Shown: in pieces, positions 48,772 to 52,515 of the stretch
How the letters are laid out: each line of letters opens with the position of its first letter
How positions within the stretch are numbered: the stretch's first letter is position 1
NCBI GenBank assembly: GCA_905182265.1
Contig: CAJJAO010000011.1
Span: 1 to 52,515, forward strand
DNA: 52,515 nt
Source: a gamma proteobacterium HTCC2207
GTDB taxonomy: Bacteria > Pseudomonadota > Gammaproteobacteria > Pseudomonadales > Porticoccaceae
Reading direction: 5' to 3'
Position numbers and translations under genes: made by a program
The notes under the pieces: generated by a model
Databases searched by the model: none
What the model was told of the DNA's origin: nothing
The model's input: the letters and a program-made list of their open reading frames with translations, nothing else

Positions 48772-48777
48772 ATTATA
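48772..48777 (-). promoter_or_regulatory. Candidate -10 element for the proA cluster
   Basis: On the minus strand TATAAT occurs 42 bases before the proA start. The -35 region at 17 bases does not match well. It is a -10-only prediction in the proA/sirtuin divergent gap. Confidence 0.35.
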
Positions 48778-48898
48778 CGTGTAGCACCAGCATAATTCCT
48801 TATTTTTGGGGGTGTACAGCCAATTTCTGTCTGCATCCCGTATAAAACCTAAATTTGAAGTAAAAAAAGCACTGCCAAACCTACAAAAGAACCCTGCT

Positions 48899-49726
48899 AT
48901 GGACCACGCCATTTCTACACTGAACTCCCGAGATTGCTGGCTTGTACTTAGTGGTGCCGGCGTAAGTGCGGAGTCTGGGGTGCCTACCTATCGAGACAAG
49001 CAGGGGGCTTGGCAGCGCTTGCCTCCGGTGACCCATCAAGAATTTGTGGCTAACCACGCTGCTCGGCAACGTTTCTGGGCACGCAATATGGTGGGGTGGC
49101 GACATATGTTGGAGGCACAACCGAATAGAGCTCATCGCGCTCTGGTCGAGTTAGAGCAGTTGGGTTTAGTGTCTTACTTGGTGACACAAAATGTTGATGG
49201 ACTGCATCAGCGCGCGGGAAGCAAGCGGGTGATAGATCTCCATGGTCGTGTGGACATGGTGTCTTGCCTGAGTTGTGGGCTCAAATTCCCCCGGGCCCCT
49301 TTGCAGACATGGTTAGAAACCAATAACCCAACCTATGCACAGATAGCAGGTGCTATAGCGCCAGACGGCGATGCAGATATTGATCAGCTTGATTACACAC
49401 AGCTCTTGGTACCAGATTGCGAGCACTGCGGTGGTCTATTAAAACCAGATGCGGTTTTTTATGGCGATTCTGTGCCCAAGCAAAGGGTGGCGATGGCTCA
49501 AGATCAGCTGGGACAAGCAGGTGGGTTGCTGGTAGTTGGTTCATCCCTAACCGTCTATTCGGGATATCGGTTTTGCCTCTGGGCTCAAAGTCAGGGTAAA
49601 CCCATTGTGCTGTTCAATGATGGCAAAACTAGGGCTGACCCATTGGCTACTGCAAAAGCCGAGGGCTCTTGCGCAGCGGCTTTGGAGATGTGGCTGCAAA
49701 AAAGGTTACAGCCAGAGTCAAAGTAA
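48899..49726 (+). CDS. Sirtuin-type NAD-dependent protein deacylase
   Basis: The 275-residue protein (ATG at 48899) has the SIR2 motifs in order: GAGVSAESGVPTYRD, TQNVDGLHQRAG, the catalytic histidine in DLHGRV, a zinc site with CLSC and CEHC, and LVVGSSLTVYSGY. These enzymes remove acyl groups from lysines using NAD. The GVPTYRD sequence and overall length resemble the mitochondrial SIRT4-like (class II) branch. The frame is open to 48806, but the leader is not conserved-looking. It converges with hemH with only five bases between them. Confidence 0.92.
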   Translation: MDHAISTLNSRDCWLVLSGAGVSAESGVPTYRDKQGAWQRLPPVTHQEFVANHAARQRFWARNMVGWRHMLEAQPNRAHRALVELEQLGLVSYLVTQNVDGLHQRAGSKRVIDLHGRVDMVSCLSCGLKFPRAPLQTWLETNNPTYAQIAGAIAPDGDADIDQLDYTQLLVPDCEHCGGLLKPDAVFYGDSVPKQRVAMAQDQLGQAGGLLVVGSSLTVYSGYRFCLWAQSQGKPIVLFNDGKTRADPLATAKAEGSCAAALEMWLQKRLQPESK

Positions 49727-49731
49727 GTTGA

Positions 49732-50751
49732 TTAGCGCTTTAGTTGGTTATCGACAATTTTGGCCAGCGCTTTAATATGAGCCGGGTCACTGTTGAGGCA
49801 GGGAATATAGTGAAAATGTTCGCCGCCAGCTTCCATAAACGATTCACGTCCTTCCATGTTTATCTCTTCAATTGTCTCTAGACAGTCCGAGGAAAAACCG
49901 GGGCAAATAACGGCAATATGCTTAGCGCCTTCACCGGGCAGTGCTTCCAGCGTTTTATCGGTATAGGGCTGCAGCCAAGGCTCGCGACCAAAACGAGACT
50001 GAAAAGTCGTCATTACCTGATCTTCGTCTAACCCCATGCGTTCGCGAACCAGCCTTGTGGTCTGGTGGCAGAAGCAATGATAGGGATCGCCCTTTTTGAG
50101 ATAGCGCTCGGGGGTACCATGGTACGAAAACATCAGTTTATCTGGCTGGCCATGGGCCTTGATATGTTTACTAATGCTCTTGCATAGCGCATCAATATAA
50201 CCCTCAGACTGCTGGTAGCCACCAATAAAGTGCAGCTCGGGTACCCAGCGTAGTTTGGTCAATTTTTTAGCAATTGCATCAAAGGTTGAGCCGGTGGTGG
50301 CGCCAGAATATTGAGGGTAGAGAGGCAGCACCGTGATATTACGCACATTCATGTCGGTGAGCTTTTGGATGGCAGACTCGATCGACGGGTTGCCATAGCG
50401 CATGCCCAGCACCACAGGTACCTCATCGCCATATTTCTTGGTAATAACTTTTTGCACCCCGTCCACCTGAGCCTGACTGTGGACCATTAGCGGTGAGCCA
50501 CCCTCAGTCCAAACTGAGCGATAAAGCTTGGCTGAACGACGGGGGCGGATGCGTAAAATAATAAGATTTAGAATCATCCACCACAGCAGGCGCGGCACCT
50601 CAACCACTCGAGGGTCGCTCAAAAACTCTTTCAGGTAGCGTCGCAATTCAGGAGTCTGCGGTGCATCGGGAGTACCCAGATTACAAAGAATCACGCCGCG
50701 TCGCGGTGATGGCCCTTTGTGCTCGTATTCAGTCTGGCCCTGATACTGCAT
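49732..50751 (-). CDS. hemH: Ferrochelatase
   Basis: HemH inserts iron into protoporphyrin IX. The ATG at 50751 is preceded by AGGAG at seven bases and gives 339 residues. The open frame to 50808 is not needed. Motifs are GVILCNLGTPD, LPLYPQYSGATTGS, the catalytic-His segment FSYHGTPERYLKKGDPY and the C-terminal CPGFSSDCLETIEEI with the second active-site residue. The other haem genes in the window are over 35 kb away. Confidence 0.96.
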   Translation of the reverse strand: MQYQGQTEYEHKGPSPRRGVILCNLGTPDAPQTPELRRYLKEFLSDPRVVEVPRLLWWMILNLIILRIRPRRSAKLYRSVWTEGGSPLMVHSQAQVDGVQKVITKKYGDEVPVVLGMRYGNPSIESAIQKLTDMNVRNITVLPLYPQYSGATTGSTFDAIAKKLTKLRWVPELHFIGGYQQSEGYIDALCKSISKHIKAHGQPDKLMFSYHGTPERYLKKGDPYHCFCHQTTRLVRERMGLDEDQVMTTFQSRFGREPWLQPYTDKTLEALPGEGAKHIAVICPGFSSDCLETIEEINMEGRESFMEAGGEHFHYIPCLNSDPAHIKALAKIVDNQLKR

Positions 50752-50912
50752 GTTGCTGCTCCTAAAATGTTGTATTGATACTGCTAGATTGGATGAAGCC
50801 CAGACCATACGGCAACTGGCTCACAAGGCCAAATGATATTCATCGGCGAGGGGTAAATAACGCACAGATATACGGTCCATGTGGAATACAGGATGACCGG
50901 GCGGTTTAAAAG

Positions 50913-50941
50913 CTGACCGCTAACCACTGGGGCGCTATAAT
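50913..50941 (+). promoter_or_regulatory. Promoter of prfC
   Basis: A consensus -10 TATAAT at 50936-50941 lies 17 bases after CTGACC (50913-50918), four of six to the -35 consensus. Start of transcription near 50948 leaves a short leader to the prfC ATG at 50984. Confidence 0.65.
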
Positions 50942-50983
50942 GCGCGGCTTTCACCTATAGCGTACTGGTAACCAGAATACTCA

Positions 50984-52515
50984 ATGAGCCAATCAGCCTC
51001 AGATCGTCGCACCTTTGCCATTATCTCGCACCCGGATGCGGGCAAGACCACTATCACTGAAAAATTATTGTTGCTAGGCAACCTGATTCAGGTGGCAGGC
51101 ACCGTTAAGGGTCGTAAAAGTGATCGCCATGCGACCTCAGATTGGATGGCCATGGAAAAGGAGCGGGGCATTTCTGTGACTTCTTCTGTTATGCAGTTTC
51201 CCTACGCTGGCTGCATGGTCAATCTGTTGGATACCCCCGGCCACGAAGATTTCTCCGAAGACACCTACCGTACCTTAACTGCTGTTGATTCCTCTTTAAT
51301 GGTCATCGATGGCGCCAAGGGCGTTGAAGATCGCACGATTAAGCTGATGGATGTCTGTCGTCTGCGCGATACCCCTATTTTGACCTTCGTTAATAAAATG
51401 GACCGCGATATTCGCGATCCCATAGACCTGCTCGATGAAATTGAAGCGGTTTTAAAAATTAGAGCGGCACCGATTAACTGGCCGATTGGTATGGGCCGTG
51501 AGTTTCGTGGGGTGTACAACTTTTACACTGACACCATTCACGTCTATACCCAGGGTAAGGGGCATTTGTTAAGTGATGATGTTCAGATCAAAGGCCTGCA
51601 GTCTCCAGAAGCCTATGAAGCATTAGGCGCCTATGCGGACGATGTTTTAGAAGAGCTGGAGCTTGTTCGAGGAGCGACCAACCTTTTTGATATGGATGAG
51701 TTCTTATCGGGTCGCCTTTCGCCGGTATTTTTCGGTACCGCAATGGGTAATTTTGGCGTTCGGGAAATGCTCAACGATTTTGTGCGCTGGGCACCGCCGC
51801 CACAACCGCGGCAGGCACTGGGTCGTGAAGTAGTTGCGAGTGAAGAAAAGTTTAGTGGCTTCGTGTTTAAAATCCAGGCCAACATGGACCCCAAGCACCG
51901 GGATCGCATCGCTTTTTTACGTATTTGCTCGGGCAAGTACACCAAAGGCATGAAGATGAAGCATGTGCGCACGGGTAAAGATGTGCGAGTCTCGGACGCC
52001 TTTAGTTTTAAGGCCGGTGAGCGAATCTCTGTGGAAGAAGCGGTGGCTGGCGACATTATTGGCCTGCACAACCATGGTTCGATTCAGATAGGTGACACCT
52101 TTACCGAAGGTGAAGACCTCAAATTTAGTGGTATACCGCATTTTGCACCGGAATTATTTAAGCGTATTCGGTTAAAAGACCCGCTGCGAGCCAAACAGCT
52201 GCAAAACGGCATTCGTCAGCTGTCGGAAGAGGGCAGTACCCAGGTATTTTTCCCGTTCCGCAATAACGACATTATTGTTGGGGCCGTGGGCCAGCTGCAG
52301 TTTGATGTGGTCGCTTACCGATTGCGCGAAGAATATGGTGTTGACGCAATGTACGAGCCTATCTCCGTGCACACTGCGCGCTGGACTGAATGTGCAGACA
52401 GTAAAGCTCTAGAAGCCTTTAGAAATAAAGCCGAGGACAACTTGGCGCTGGACGGGGGCGGTCATTTGACCTACCTGGCACCCACCAGAGTGAATCTTTC
52501 TCTGGCAGAAGAACG
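50984..52515 (+). CDS. prfC: Peptide chain release factor 3 (partial at the right edge)
   Basis: RF3 is a translational GTPase that recycles RF1 and RF2 after termination. The frame has 510 complete codons with no stop before the window ends; the family is about 529 residues, so roughly 18 are missing. GTPase motifs are G1 HPDAGKTT, the switch region [16 protein letters not shown]3 DTPGHEDF and G4 NKMD, followed by the domain II/III residues typical of RF3 ([20 protein letters not shown], quoted). The ATG follows a good promoter. Confidence 0.97.
   Translation, partial: MSQSASDRRTFAIISHPDAGKTTITEKLLLLGNLIQVAGTVKGRKSDRHATSDWMAMEKERGISVTSSVMQFPYAGCMVNLLDTPGHEDFSEDTYRTLTAVDSSLMVIDGAKGVEDRTIKLMDVCRLRDTPILTFVNKMDRDIRDPIDLLDEIEAVLKIRAAPINWPIGMGREFRGVYNFYTDTIHVYTQGKGHLLSDDVQIKGLQSPEAYEALGAYADDVLEELELVRGATNLFDMDEFLSGRLSPVFFGTAMGNFGVREMLNDFVRWAPPPQPRQALGREVVASEEKFSGFVFKIQANMDPKHRDRIAFLRICSGKYTKGMKMKHVRTGKDVRVSDAFSFKAGERISVEEAVAGDIIGLHNHGSIQIGDTFTEGEDLKFSGIPHFAPELFKRIRLKDPLRAKQLQNGIRQLSEEGSTQVFFPFRNNDIIVGAVGQLQFDVVAYRLREEYGVDAMYEPISVHTARWTECADSKALEAFRNKAEDNLALDGGGHLTYLAPTRVNLSLAEE

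Overview
The window is one contiguous piece of a gammaproteobacterial chromosome with roughly even base composition. Gene content and order are almost entirely core. The synteny is of the Pseudomonas/Cellvibrio kind: cyaY-lptM-lysA-dapF-DUF484, argH-algR-hemCDXY, tilS-pyrG-kdsA-eno-ftsB-ispD-ispF-truD-pcm-nlpD-rpoS, and proA-nadD-rsfS-rlmH-mrdA-rodA-mltB-rlpA-dacA-ybeD-lipB-lipA. Tight packing, short intergenic gaps and many small overlaps suggest a streamlined marine lineage (Cellvibrionales/SAR92-like). That placement is inference from order and protein features, not a database match. I found no tRNA, rRNA, insertion sequence, prophage or CRISPR array.

Layout. 1-1331: the 3' end of a BarA/GacS-like hybrid sensor kinase, then a gap that I interpret as an RsmY/RsmZ/CsrB-type small RNA (about 937-1147) with five GGA-loop hairpins and a strong terminator. 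1332-8833: rnr; convergent lptM-lysA-dapF-DUF484; cyaY; argH. 8958-13977: an AlgR-like LytTR regulator that has lost its phosphoacceptor Asp, then hemC-hemD-hemX-hemY. 14019-16367 (minus): an MnmC protein with only its oxidoreductase half, fldB and trmL. 16494-29270: an exported methyltransferase-like protein, yheU, then the long tilS-to-rpoS row, including an undecaprenyl-phosphate translocase-type DUF368 protein; surE is absent between truD and pcm. 29430-37471: ppa, a chalcone-isomerase-like/TonB fusion with an apparent frameshift near its end, a divergent RND efflux pair, dinB and a small basic protein. 37693-48730 (minus): lipoate synthesis and the cell-elongation wall cluster, headed by proA-nadD-rsfS-rlmH. 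48899-52515: a sirtuin, hemH (minus) and the start of prfC, which runs off the right edge.

Functional themes are tetrapyrrole synthesis (hemC, hemD, hemX, hemY, hemH), lysine and meso-diaminopimelate feeding peptidoglycan (dapF, lysA, with mrdA, rodA, mltB, rlpA, dacA), lipid-carrier recycling (DUF368), isoprenoids (ispD, ispF), lipoate (lipA, lipB), and tRNA/rRNA/protein maintenance (tilS, trmL, truD, rlmH, rsfS, rnr, pcm). The most unusual points are the small RNA beside a BarA-like kinase, the phosphorylation-blind AlgR homologue without its kinase gene, the chalcone-isomerase/TonB fusion with a frameshifted tail, and a branched palindrome between rlpA and dacA. Short tandem duplications recur in the intergenic gaps.
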